A DNA stretch of 64,000 nt from Fischerella sp. PCC 9605. GTDB taxonomy: Bacteria > Cyanobacteriota > Cyanobacteriia > Cyanobacteriales > Nostocaceae. Where the stretch lies: contig NZ_KI912154.1 in NCBI RefSeq assembly GCF_000517105.1, positions 284,441 to 348,440 of the forward strand, in the 5' to 3' direction. The position numbers and the translations under genes are program-made. Numbering within the stretch: position 1 is the first letter of the stretch; every line of letters starts with the position of its first letter. The notes beneath the pieces were generated by a model that made no database searches, was not told the DNA's origin, and saw only the letters and a program-made list of their open reading frames with translations. Shown piece after piece: positions 44,408 to 54,286 of this stretch.

Positions 44408-46291
44408 TCAGTTAGCAACTATACTCTCCTTAAGAGAAGCAAAATGCCTTCCACCCAGATCAATTTCTCCCTGTTCAATGCCAGTTTTGATTCTGGCGAC
44501 TAAATACTCCCAGTCAGAGGTAATGATATTTGTGCCATGATCTGGCTCGATCAGACTGGCTAGGGCAATATTGCTGCCATATTTGTTGACTAAATTGTGT
44601 ATACCTAGGAAATTGAAAACTCCTGATTCATATGTTCCACAAGGAACTGAGGGATTGTGTACTCCAGTGCAATACTCATTTGGTTTAAACCATTGAATTG
44701 ACGGATATCCGTGAAAATGAAACATTGGCGCACCATCTTTGATTAGTTCAGGTGCGTACAAAGCAGCAGCCAGGGCGATCGCCACCATCACGTAGATATC
44801 ATAAGAAGGCTTAATATCTACTACTGCCGGATCGATGCCTTCCGGTAATTGCAAATACAATCTGTCTTTTAAACCAATTCTGAGAATGTCACGCTCAAGG
44901 CTTAAATCTGTTTTGTTTGAACCTGAACGAGAGGTAAGCAGCCAGATATCGGGAATTTGCTTATAAACGTATTTATCTCCTATTTTTGTTTTTACGTATC
45001 GCCTGCCTATTTCATTTTCACGGACTTCCGCACTACTGTATCCTGCTATTGGTAACAAGTTTAGCCACTCGTTTTCGGATATTTCCAGTTCTCCTACGTA
45101 TTGTGGCGGTTCGGCATAGGCAACAAAACCATAAGAAACACCTGTTCTTCCATCCGCCATCCAGTCAACAATATCTCTGTGTGACTTTCTTTTAATGACA
45201 TTGTCAATCTTAAAACCAGCAGGCAATAAATTTGTTGATGCCAATTCTTGACCCATTTTCACCAATCTGGCTGCAAAGCTAGATTGATTAGAGTCATATA
45301 TTCCTACCTGAAATTGTCTCATTGACAATGGCATGATTGGCACATAAATTTTGGGAGTTAAGGATTTCAGAACGAATTTATCTATTTCATCTACAGGAAA
45401 CATTGAATCGGAAAGATTCATGTTTAAGATGGAAATGTGAGTAGGAGAAACTCCAATGGCAATTTCCGAAAATGTTCTAACTAAAGTGTTGATACCAATT
45501 GGAATTTTTTGTTGATAAGAAAGTTTTGGATCGGTGAATTTTTTATCTAGCTCGGTAAGTACGATGACTTGAGTATTTGTCGGGTCTTCAATGGAGCGAA
45601 CATTTTCTTCAGCCCAACTAATAAACTGAGCTATTTTTGAGACGGATATTTTTTGATTTTTCAAAATAAAACGGGTATAGGCAGAATACAAATTTTCTAC
45701 AGCACATATCTTTAACTTTCCTGCTAAAGACGGCTGCCTTTCCACATCAATGACTGCACTAATTCCAGCTTTTACTGCCCTTGTCTTGATGCTTTTCTTC
45801 CAGTTTATGAATGGTATATTGATTTCATATTCAAACTCTCTTGTTGCTTGTTCCCAAGGTTCTATCTGAATACCACAAGCCCGGAGTTTGGTTTCTAACT
45901 CTTTTCTAAATTCCACAATAGTGTTGTTGTCGTAACCTTTCGGTAATGGACGAAAAGTTACGACCAAACTTTTTGCCATGACTGTTGAGTCAATGACAGG
46001 AGGCTTAAAACCGACAGTAGAGCGATCGCAAAACCCTCCAATCAAACGACCAATTGTTTGCAGGCTGAGATGTTCCCCATTCAAAACAGAATTGTCACTA
46101 ACAGTTCCGTTGCTTTCATCCAGAAACGCCAAAATCTCGGGTTTACGCTGAGCGATTTCCATGCGAAGCTCGGATGATAAAATTCCCTTTGGAGAATGAA
46201 TCTTAAGTTTACCGTTATCAGCCCAAATTTGAACGCCTTGCTGATTAAGATTTTCCACAAGCTCGGATACATTCAGCTGAGATACATTCAT
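44408..46291 (-). CDS. unknown protein with N-terminal TubC-type docking domain
   Basis: 627 residues. About 7-55 form a TubC_N-like docking domain (ELVENLNQQGVQIWADNGKL then KIHSPKGILSSEL, ...KPEILAFL), which normally joins NRPS/PKS subunits. The remaining 570 residues match no family I know. They hold conserved-looking polar stretches, including PMFHFHGYPSIQWF and EYCTGVHNPSVPCGTYESG near 545-580, and no carrier, adenylation, condensation or thioesterase motif. It lies 60 bp after the second PKS and before the SDR, on the same strand. Inference: an assembly-line-recruited enzyme, perhaps for release or tailoring of the acyl chain. Confidence 0.8.
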   Translation of the reverse strand: MNVSQLNVSELVENLNQQGVQIWADNGKLKIHSPKGILSSELRMEIAQRKPEILAFLDESNGTVSDNSVLNGEHLSLQTIGRLIGGFCDRSTVGFKPPVIDSTVMAKSLVVTFRPLPKGYDNNTIVEFRKELETKLRACGIQIEPWEQATREFEYEINIPFINWKKSIKTRAVKAGISAVIDVERQPSLAGKLKICAVENLYSAYTRFILKNQKISVSKIAQFISWAEENVRSIEDPTNTQVIVLTELDKKFTDPKLSYQQKIPIGINTLVRTFSEIAIGVSPTHISILNMNLSDSMFPVDEIDKFVLKSLTPKIYVPIMPLSMRQFQVGIYDSNQSSFAARLVKMGQELASTNLLPAGFKIDNVIKRKSHRDIVDWMADGRTGVSYGFVAYAEPPQYVGELEISENEWLNLLPIAGYSSAEVRENEIGRRYVKTKIGDKYVYKQIPDIWLLTSRSGSNKTDLSLERDILRIGLKDRLYLQLPEGIDPAVVDIKPSYDIYVMVAIALAAALYAPELIKDGAPMFHFHGYPSIQWFKPNEYCTGVHNPSVPCGTYESGVFNFLGIHNLVNKYGSNIALASLIEPDHGTNIITSDWEYLVARIKTGIEQGEIDLGGRHFASLKESIVAN

Positions 46292-46350
46292 AATTCACCA
46301 TCTCTCTTGTCTTGTAATTTTTCAAAAACAGCTTTGCAATTAACTCTCAA

Positions 46351-49300
46351 TTAAATTTCAAACATCTCTGATTCCGAAGCTTCAATTTCTTTAGCTAAAT
46401 GCTGCGAAAGGGATTCAATCGTCGGATAATGCACCAACATCAGCGGCGAAACTTCAACTCCGAAAACTTGCTTGCCAGCGCTAGCAATGCTAATTGCTAA
46501 CACCGAATCCAAACCATAGCTATCAAAAGAAGCTCGAATGTTTATATCCTCTGGTTTAATTCCTAACTCTTTCGCAATTCGATCCACCAACCAAGCTTGA
46601 ATATCTGGCGCTGTTAGAGAACTAACATTAAACTGTGGCACTGATATTTGTTCAGCCTTTTCCTCTTGTTTGTCAACTGCTTCGGGAAGGTATTGATTTC
46701 TCAAAACTTCAAAAATCCTGGGAAGTAAATTTAACTCCTCTTGTGAAAATTCTCCTGTTTTTTCTAACTGCTTAGCTAGCTGTTCGGGTTCTGCCTGACT
46801 GAACAAGTTAACAATCGAAGACTGACCATTATTTTGAGACAAGTTTTCTATTTTCCCGTGCCCATTATTATTAGTTCCAAACCAATGGCGCTTTCGCTGC
46901 CAGGGGTAGGTCGGAAGTTGTACGCGCTGACGCGAGTAGTCTCGATCAAAACCTGACCAGTTAACTTTTGCTCCACGCACATATAATGTGCCCAAACTAT
47001 CCAGAAGTTGTTGCCAATCATCTTTCTCTGGATGCAGACTGGGAAGCCAAACTTTTTCTGTCTCAGATAAGTAATGGCGACCCATTTCTACTAGAATCGG
47101 CTTTGGCCCAACTTCCACAAATATTTCGTACCCTTGTTGAGCGAGGGTATCCATACTGGTAGCAAAACTTACGGGTTGTCGCCCTTGACAACACCAATAT
47201 TCGGGGCTAGCTATCTGGGTAGTAGCTAATTCACCAGTAAGATTGGAAACTAAGGGAATTCTTGGTGGGGAGTAGGTTACTTCCTTGGCAATACGCTCGA
47301 ACTCTCCCGCTTTCACCATCTCTTCTTGGGTTAGTGCTTGCATCAACTGCCCTCGTTTGGCGATCAACTTCAAGCCATCTTCCAAGCTGAAAACTCCAGC
47401 GACACAGGCAGCAACGTATTCTCCTACACCTTGACCCGTGACTATAGCGGGTTCTATACCCCAAGATTTCCATAACTGGAAGAGGGCATACTCCAAGGTA
47501 AATAAGGCAGGTTGGCTGTAAGCAGTTTCATTTAGAGGAGAACTTGTTCCTGGTTCGGGATACAGAACCTCTAGCAGAGACTGTTCTAAATAGGAACGCA
47601 CAATCTCATTGCAGCGATCGCAAACTCGCCGGAATTCTGGTTGGGTTTCGTAGAGTTGACGCCCCATTTCTACATACTCAGAGCCTTGATCTGTGAAAAG
47701 GAAAGCAATCTTGGCAGAATCTGTTACCTTTCCCTTGCATAACCCTGCTACTTCCTGCCCAGCATTGAAAGCAGCTAGCTTTTCCCAGAGTTCGGCAGAT
47801 GAGGAAGCTACCACACTCAGCCGATGCTGAAAATGCGATCGCCCACAGCAGGCACTAAAACAGATATCTCCTAAGGCTAAGTCTGGATTAGTGGCTAGGT
47901 GCTTTTCGTACCGTTCGGCTAACTGCACCAAAGCCTCATCTGTCTTAGCTGACAGTGCCAGCAGATGCAAGGGACGCTCGATTGAGCTTTGCATCGGCTT
48001 TGAAACCGGAGCCTCTTCCAAAATCAAGTGAGCATTGGTACCGCAAAAACCAAAACCACTTACTCCCGCCAGGCGTCGCTTTTCTGCTGCGGGCCAGGGC
48101 ATCCGCTGCGTAGCAACTTTTACTGGCAGTTCATCCCAATTTATATAAGGATTGGGCTGCTGAAAGTGGAGGTGGGGTGGAATCTCCCCATGTTGCAGGG
48201 CAAGTACCACCTTGATCAGACCCGCAACCCCAGAAGCTGGTTCTAAGTGACCAATGTTAGTTTTTACCGAACCAATCACCAAAGGTTTATCTTGAGGGCG
48301 GTTCTTGCCAAACACTGCCCCCAAAGCTGCTACCTCAATCGGTTCTCCTACAGATGTCCCCGTGCCCTGAACCTCTACATAGTCAATCTGGGCTGAATCT
48401 ACGCCACCATTTTCTAGGGCTTGGCGAATCACGGCTTGTTGAGATAGTCCGTTGGGGGCAATCAAGCTACTACTACGACCATTGTGATTGACCGCAGAGC
48501 CTCGAATCACGGCTAGAATGTTGTCCCCGTTAGCCAAGGCATCTCTTAGGCGCTTGAGGACGACGACACCACACCCTTCTCCTTTGACAAAACCATTCGC
48601 AGCAGCATCGAAGGTTTGGCAGCGACCGTTGGGATTGAGCATCCGTGACTTGGAAAGGGCAATGCTGGTGTCTGGCACGAGATTCAAACCAACTCCGCCA
48701 GCCAGAGCCAAATTGCACTCTCCCAAACGCAAACTCTGACAAGCCAAATGCACTGCCACTAAGGAGGAAGAGCAGGACGTATCAACAGCCATACTGGGGC
48801 CTTTTAGTCCTAAAATGTAGGATAAACGTCCCGCGGCTACGCTCAAAGAGTTACCGATCGCACTAAAAGCATCAATTTGATTCTGATCCCCTACCGACGA
48901 CATAACTTTGCTGTAGTCATTGATGTAAATGGCTACAAACACCCCTGTGGAGCTGTTATACAAATGCTCTGGTGCTTGAGTTGCATTTTCTAGAGCTTCC
49001 CAACTCACCTCTAGCAAAAGCCGTTGCTGGGGGTCCATACTTGCTGCTTCTCGCGCTGATATTCCGAAAAACTCAGGGTTAAAGGCATCCACCTGAGCCA
49101 AAAAACCGCCTTTGCGGGTACACATTTTGCCTGGAGCATCTGGATCGGGATCGTAGTATTTTTCAATATCCCATCGGTCAGCAGGAACATCGGTAATGGC
49201 ATCTACCCCGTTGCGCAACAGTTGCCAAAATGCCTCTGGATTGTCAGCCCCTCCAGGAAATCGGCAACCCATACCAACAATGGCTATTGGTTCCTTCTTG

Positions 49301-49401
49301 GCATATTCTATAGCGTCCAGCTTGGCTTGCATGTCCTCCAATGCCAGAAGTGCCCGTTTGATGGGAGATACAGACTTTTCTTGTGCTGAATTCAAATTCA
49401 T
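46351..49401 (-). CDS. type I PKS with substituted KS and degenerate AT (KS*-AT0-ACP)
   Basis: 1,016 residues: N-terminal docking helix (10-36), KS 37-462, AT remnant about 565-840, ACP about 930-1005 with Ser966 (YGLDS). The KS keeps nucleophile Cys210 (DTSCSSS) and His385 (TNIGH), but the first catalytic His of HGTGT is Gln345 (VQGTGTSVGEP). The AT has lost its serine: GHSVG reads GQGVG (656-660). TGQGSQY reads TDQGSEY, and about 70 residues including the substrate motif HAFHS are deleted. The frame is fully open. It probably transfers or holds an acyl chain without loading malonate. It follows the intact PKS by 3 bp with a matching docking pair. Confidence 0.92.
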   Translation of the reverse strand: MNLNSAQEKSVSPIKRALLALEDMQAKLDAIEYAKKEPIAIVGMGCRFPGGADNPEAFWQLLRNGVDAITDVPADRWDIEKYYDPDPDAPGKMCTRKGGFLAQVDAFNPEFFGISAREAASMDPQQRLLLEVSWEALENATQAPEHLYNSSTGVFVAIYINDYSKVMSSVGDQNQIDAFSAIGNSLSVAAGRLSYILGLKGPSMAVDTSCSSSLVAVHLACQSLRLGECNLALAGGVGLNLVPDTSIALSKSRMLNPNGRCQTFDAAANGFVKGEGCGVVVLKRLRDALANGDNILAVIRGSAVNHNGRSSSLIAPNGLSQQAVIRQALENGGVDSAQIDYVEVQGTGTSVGEPIEVAALGAVFGKNRPQDKPLVIGSVKTNIGHLEPASGVAGLIKVVLALQHGEIPPHLHFQQPNPYINWDELPVKVATQRMPWPAAEKRRLAGVSGFGFCGTNAHLILEEAPVSKPMQSSIERPLHLLALSAKTDEALVQLAERYEKHLATNPDLALGDICFSACCGRSHFQHRLSVVASSSAELWEKLAAFNAGQEVAGLCKGKVTDSAKIAFLFTDQGSEYVEMGRQLYETQPEFRRVCDRCNEIVRSYLEQSLLEVLYPEPGTSSPLNETAYSQPALFTLEYALFQLWKSWGIEPAIVTGQGVGEYVAACVAGVFSLEDGLKLIAKRGQLMQALTQEEMVKAGEFERIAKEVTYSPPRIPLVSNLTGELATTQIASPEYWCCQGRQPVSFATSMDTLAQQGYEIFVEVGPKPILVEMGRHYLSETEKVWLPSLHPEKDDWQQLLDSLGTLYVRGAKVNWSGFDRDYSRQRVQLPTYPWQRKRHWFGTNNNGHGKIENLSQNNGQSSIVNLFSQAEPEQLAKQLEKTGEFSQEELNLLPRIFEVLRNQYLPEAVDKQEEKAEQISVPQFNVSSLTAPDIQAWLVDRIAKELGIKPEDINIRASFDSYGLDSVLAISIASAGKQVFGVEVSPLMLVHYPTIESLSQHLAKEIEASESEMFEI

Positions 49402-49404
49402 TTT

Positions 49405-52400
49405 TCAGTACCTCATGCTGTCCAATTTACTGAGCAACAGCGCTTCTGCTTCGTTGTCTGATAAATGATCTAAATTTGACTCAGCTACAACTTGCTCCTC
49501 ATTGTTGCTTTTCTGTAACTCCACAGCAGATTCATTACTCAACTCTATTTCCATCACTTCTTTAGCCAGATAATCCACAAGCGCTTCTACGGTTGGATAA
49601 TCAAAGGGTAAAGTTGCAGGTAGAGAATAGCCGAGAGTGCTTTCCAAACGGTTCCTCAACTCGACGAGCATTAGAGAATCCATACCCATATCAAAGAAAC
49701 CTTGTTGCGGATCTGGCAATTGGAAAGAGTCAAGTCCCATCACCTTAGTAATTTCAGTTTGAATGTGAGCAATTAAAAGAGTGCGGCGATCGCTAACAGG
49801 AGCTGCCTCTAATTGCTGCAAAAATAATTTTGTTGGCTGTGCGGATGGTTCTTCAAATGCTGCTGCAAAGGACTCAAGAAACGGCGAAGCCAGGCTTTGA
49901 GGGAATTGTTGGAGGAACTTAGACCAGTTAACTGGCAACACTCCCACCTGGGTTGTGCTCTGTTGTGCTAGCAAGTTTCCTAATACCTGCATTCCCTGCT
50001 GTGCTGGTATAGGCTCCACTCCCTGGGCAGTAAATCTCGCTTGGTCGCGGCTGGTGAGGCTAGCTGCCATCCCTGCATCGCTCCACGGCCCCCAGTTAAT
50101 GCTTAACCCTGGCAACCCCAACGCCCGCCGATGATGGGCTAAGGCATCCATAAAGGCATTAGCCGCCGCATAATTTCCTTGACCTGGCGAACCCAGCAAT
50201 GCGGAAACGGAGGAAAACGTCACAAACAAATCTAGTGGTAGCTGTTTGGTCAAGCTGTGCAGAATCCAAGTTCCTTTAACCTTTGCCGCCATGACTTGCT
50301 CAAAGGCTTTCCAGTCCTGCTGTAGCAAAATGCCGTCGTGGAGAACGCCAGCAGCATGTACAATTCCTCGCAGGGGTGGCATCGAAGTTTCAATTTGCTC
50401 GATCGCTCTGACCATATCCTGCCACTCGGCGACATCGGCTTGGGCGACGACAATCTTAGCTCCTACCCGTTCCATCTCAGCGATCGCTTTCTGTACCTCA
50501 GCAGAAGCCTCTCGGCGTCCAGTCAGCAATAAATGCCGCGCTCCATGCTCTACCATCCACTGTGCTACTTTTATACCTAATGCTCCCAGCCCTCCAGTAA
50601 TGAGGTAGGTGCTATCCGACTGGAAGGACGCAGTACGAGCCGGTGGTACTTGGCTTCGGACTAGACGAGCTACATAGCGCTGTCCTTGGCGAAAAGCGAG
50701 TTGGTCTTCCCCTTGAGAATCAAAAATCTCTGCTAACAAATTTACTGCTTCATCTTTTGGCGCATCGCCAGCCAAATCTAGCAGTCCTCCCCACAATTTT
50801 GGATGTTCCAGAGCAATTACCTTACCCAATCCCCACAAAGAAGCTTGAGCCACTCCTGGCAGTGACGAAACCTCTGGTACTGCCCCCCTCGTCACCAACC
50901 ACAAACGCGGGAAGGCTTGTTGATAACAGTTGGCGAGAGCTTGCACCAAATGCAGGGTACTGCCACAACCGAGAACCTGAATTTCTTCTAGCGAGGGGAT
51001 GGTCAACTCTGGAACCAATCCTGTGTCTAAACTCCACAGGTGGACAACTGTCCTTAACGGCAGGTTTGTAGTTTCCACCATCTCTTGCAACAGCCGCTCG
51101 AAATCGGCTGGATTAGATGGGTTGAGACTCCAAGTTCCAGGCTCTTTGGTTTGATATGTGTCTCCCGCATAGACTAAAAGACAACTCTGACCCCGTTCTT
51201 CTAAGAGATGGGCTAGGGCTTGTCCTACACCCCCTCTGTCAGCGAAAATCAACCAACTACCTGGTTCTTGGAAACTGATTTCTGCCAGCTGACGCGGCTT
51301 GGGCTGCCAGGTTACTTCGTAGAGCCAATCTTTGATGGATGCTGCCGTTAGCTCCTGTTGGTGTTGCTTCACTAATACGGATAGCAGCTTAGGCAGTAAT
51401 TTTACATCTGCTTCTGAAAGTTGTTCTGCTGTTTCTATATATTGGGCTAACTGTTGAGTATCTCCCTGATGCAAGAGATTGACGATGGTCGTCGTTTGAA
51501 CATTGTTTTGGGATAAAGGCTCTGCTTTGGAATGCCCATGGTTATGTAATGTTTCTAACCAATAGCGCTGGCGCTGAAATGGATAAGTCGGTAACGCCAC
51601 GCGACGGCGGGGATAGTCTCGGTCAAAGCCAGTCCAGTCTACTGGCGTCCCAGATAAGTACAATGCCGCCAAACTGTCAAGAAGTTGTTGCCAATCTTCA
51701 CGCCCTGTCCGCAGGCTAGGAAGCCAAGCTATCTCTCCCTCCGTTAGGCAGTAACGACCCATTCCCAGTAGGATTGGCTTGGGGCCTATCTCCACAAACA
51801 CCTTGTAGCCCTGCTGAGCTAGTGCCTGCATACTTGCTGCAAATTTTACTGGTTGCCGTACGTGATGACACCAATACTCAGGGGTAGCGATATCGGCTGT
51901 AATCGGTTGACCAGTGAGATTGGAAATGAGGGTAAATTTAGGTAAGGAGTATGTAATATTTTTAGCAACCTGCTCAAACTCCCCTAGCATTGGCTCCATT
52001 AAGGGAGAGTGGAAGGCATGAGAAACTTGCAACTTTTTGGTCTTAATCCCTTCTGCGTGCAGGGCGTTGGTTACTGCCTCTACAGCCTGGCGATCGCCAG
52101 AAATGACGATATTTTTGGGGCCATTAATCGCGGCGATCGCTACCTTTTGGGCATAGGGTTGAATGGCTGAGACTACTCGGGCTTCATCTGTCAATACCGC
52201 CACCATCTCGCCATTTTCGGGCAACGCTTGCATCAGACGAGCACGTTCTGCAATCAGCTTCAGACCATCTTCTAAACTAAATACCCCCGCCGCACAGGCC
52301 GCGGCATATTCGCCCACGCTATGACCCATGACTGCATCTGGCTTAATTCCCCAGGATTCCCATAATCGAAATAGAGCATATTCCAGAGCAAACAGGGCTG

Positions 52401-54228
52401 GTTGGGTGTAAGCAGTCTCATCTAAGGGTGAAGATTTTCCTGCTTCGGGATAGAGAACCTCAAGTAGAGGCTGTTTCAGATAGGGACGCAGAATTTCGGC
52501 GCATTGGTCGAGAGTTTGCCGAAAAGTAGGTTGGGTTTCGTAGATTTGGCGACCCATACCTACATATTGCGAACCCTGACCAGTGAATAAAAAGGCTAAC
52601 TTTGGCGGCTTACGTTTAGTTACTTGCTCGCTTCTAAGACCATCCGTATCCTGTGCGGTGGCAAAAGCATTTAATTGCTGGCACAACTGTACAGAAGATG
52701 CAGTGGCAACAGCGAGGCGATGCTCGAAATGCGATCGCCCCGTACTTGCAGTAAAGCAAATATCTGCTAGCGATGCTCCGGGATGAGACGCTAAGAAATC
52801 TGCATAACTTTGTGCCATCTCCCGCAGAGCCAAATCGCTTTTGGCTGAGAGCGTCAGCAAGTGCAGAGGGCGTTCTATAGCTTCTTTCTTTTGACTTTTG
52901 ACCCTTCGCTGCGCTCGAGGGCATGCTTTTGACTTTTGACTTTCTAGAGGTGCTTCCTCAACAATCACATGGCCATTAGTACCGCCAAAACCAAACGAAC
53001 TAATGCCTGCATAACGAGTCCCTGTACTTGCAGTCCAATCTTGAAGCTCAACAGGAATGGCAAAGGGCGTCCCTTCTAATGAAATGTATGGATTTAGTTG
53101 CTTCAGATTGAGGTGCGGCGGAATTTGTTGATGCTGTAGCGACAGCACGATCTTGAGCAAGCCAGCCATACCAGCCGCAGCTTCCAAATGCCCAATGTTT
53201 GTCTTGACTGAGCCAATCCAACAAGGGCGATCGCTGCTGCGTCCCTCCATTAATACTGCTTTAAGGGATCTGACTTCAATGGGATCTCCTAAAGAAGTAC
53301 CAGTTCCATGAGCCTCAACATAGCTAATTTGCGCTGGTTCCACTCCCGCATTTTCTAAAGCTTGGCGGATAACAGCCTGTTGAGAAGGCCCGTTGGGAGC
53401 AGTTAGCCCATTGCTAAGACCATCCTGGTTAATTGCCGAACCTCGGATGACTGCCTGAATATTATCGCCATCCCTAATAGCGTCACTAAGACGCTTGAGC
53501 ACAGCAATACCGCATCCTTCGCCACGAACATAACCATCAGCATTGGCATCAAAGGTTTTACAACGACCATCGGCTGCCATCATTCGAGCCTGGGAGTAGG
53601 CTATGGTCTGTGCTGGCGACAACATCAAGCTTACTGCTCCCACTACACACAAATCTGACTCAGCAGTTTGTAGGCTGCGGCAAGCTAGATGTATTGCAAC
53701 TAGGGAAGAAGAACAAGCTGTCTCAATTGCCAAGCTGGGGCCACGCAAATTTAGCAGGTAGGACAGGCGGTTGGCAGCAACACCAAGTGTGTTACCCGTG
53801 CCATCATAAGCATTGATGCGGTCTGTATCTTGAGAGAGCAAAATTCCATAGTCGTAGTTGCCAATTCCAATAAAGACTCCTGTCTGACTGCCAGAGAGAC
53901 TCGAAGGCGGTATTCCCGCATTTTCCAAGCTTTCCCAAGCAACTTCCAGAACTAGCCTCTGTTGGGGATCCATCCGCTCTGCCTCACGCGGTGAAATACT
54001 GAAAAAGGCAGGATCGAACCAATCAACTCTCTCGATAAATCCGCCATAACGAGTACTCATTTTTCCGGGTGTAGCAGGTTCGGGATTGTAGAAGCTATCC
54101 ACATCCCATCGATCCTTAGGTACTTCGGATATGGCATTAATACCATTGCGCAAAAGATGCCAGAAAGCCTCCGGATTGCTAGCGCCTGGAAAACGACAGC
54201 CAATGCCAATAATAGCTATGGGTTCCAC
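49405..54228 (-). CDS. type I PKS, KS-AT-KR-ACP
   Basis: 1,607 residues from a GTG at 54228 (GAGG 9 nt upstream; a TTG five codons earlier is less likely). Domains: KS 1-425 with Cys172, His307 (EAHGTGT) and His347; AT about 545-880 with Ser637 (GHSVGEY) and HAFHS, predicting malonyl-CoA; KR about 980-1380 with TGGLGALG and Ser1340/Tyr1353, with LHD in place of the LDD motif, its last Asp kept (B-type-like); ACP about 1470-1560 with Ser1518 (GMDSL). No DH, ER or thioesterase. The C-terminal [19 protein letters not shown] is a docking tail for the next PKS. One cycle would leave a beta-hydroxyacyl chain. Confidence 0.95.
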   Translation of the reverse strand: MEPIAIIGIGCRFPGASNPEAFWHLLRNGINAISEVPKDRWDVDSFYNPEPATPGKMSTRYGGFIERVDWFDPAFFSISPREAERMDPQQRLVLEVAWESLENAGIPPSSLSGSQTGVFIGIGNYDYGILLSQDTDRINAYDGTGNTLGVAANRLSYLLNLRGPSLAIETACSSSLVAIHLACRSLQTAESDLCVVGAVSLMLSPAQTIAYSQARMMAADGRCKTFDANADGYVRGEGCGIAVLKRLSDAIRDGDNIQAVIRGSAINQDGLSNGLTAPNGPSQQAVIRQALENAGVEPAQISYVEAHGTGTSLGDPIEVRSLKAVLMEGRSSDRPCWIGSVKTNIGHLEAAAGMAGLLKIVLSLQHQQIPPHLNLKQLNPYISLEGTPFAIPVELQDWTASTGTRYAGISSFGFGGTNGHVIVEEAPLESQKSKACPRAQRRVKSQKKEAIERPLHLLTLSAKSDLALREMAQSYADFLASHPGASLADICFTASTGRSHFEHRLAVATASSVQLCQQLNAFATAQDTDGLRSEQVTKRKPPKLAFLFTGQGSQYVGMGRQIYETQPTFRQTLDQCAEILRPYLKQPLLEVLYPEAGKSSPLDETAYTQPALFALEYALFRLWESWGIKPDAVMGHSVGEYAAACAAGVFSLEDGLKLIAERARLMQALPENGEMVAVLTDEARVVSAIQPYAQKVAIAAINGPKNIVISGDRQAVEAVTNALHAEGIKTKKLQVSHAFHSPLMEPMLGEFEQVAKNITYSLPKFTLISNLTGQPITADIATPEYWCHHVRQPVKFAASMQALAQQGYKVFVEIGPKPILLGMGRYCLTEGEIAWLPSLRTGREDWQQLLDSLAALYLSGTPVDWTGFDRDYPRRRVALPTYPFQRQRYWLETLHNHGHSKAEPLSQNNVQTTTIVNLLHQGDTQQLAQYIETAEQLSEADVKLLPKLLSVLVKQHQQELTAASIKDWLYEVTWQPKPRQLAEISFQEPGSWLIFADRGGVGQALAHLLEERGQSCLLVYAGDTYQTKEPGTWSLNPSNPADFERLLQEMVETTNLPLRTVVHLWSLDTGLVPELTIPSLEEIQVLGCGSTLHLVQALANCYQQAFPRLWLVTRGAVPEVSSLPGVAQASLWGLGKVIALEHPKLWGGLLDLAGDAPKDEAVNLLAEIFDSQGEDQLAFRQGQRYVARLVRSQVPPARTASFQSDSTYLITGGLGALGIKVAQWMVEHGARHLLLTGRREASAEVQKAIAEMERVGAKIVVAQADVAEWQDMVRAIEQIETSMPPLRGIVHAAGVLHDGILLQQDWKAFEQVMAAKVKGTWILHSLTKQLPLDLFVTFSSVSALLGSPGQGNYAAANAFMDALAHHRRALGLPGLSINWGPWSDAGMAASLTSRDQARFTAQGVEPIPAQQGMQVLGNLLAQQSTTQVGVLPVNWSKFLQQFPQSLASPFLESFAAAFEEPSAQPTKLFLQQLEAAPVSDRRTLLIAHIQTEITKVMGLDSFQLPDPQQGFFDMGMDSLMLVELRNRLESTLGYSLPATLPFDYPTVEALVDYLAKEVMEIELSNESAVELQKSNNEEQVVAESNLDHLSDNEAEALLLSKLDSMRY

Positions 54229-54286
54229 TATATAAGCCCTCAACGCTTAATGTATTGCTGCTAATATGCCAAAAAGCGCGATCGCT

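Noticed and set aside
46351-49401. KS-Q decarboxylative loading module
   Set aside because: In KS-Q the Cys is replaced by Gln; here Cys210 is kept and the Gln replaces the HGTGT histidine, and the AT cannot load malonate.
43464-54228. Identity as the heterocyst glycolipid (hgl) cluster with hetN
   Set aside because: The hgl set lacks FAAL and a CylC-like enzyme, the SDR lacks RGSGR and no hetI follows, so the resemblance is partial.
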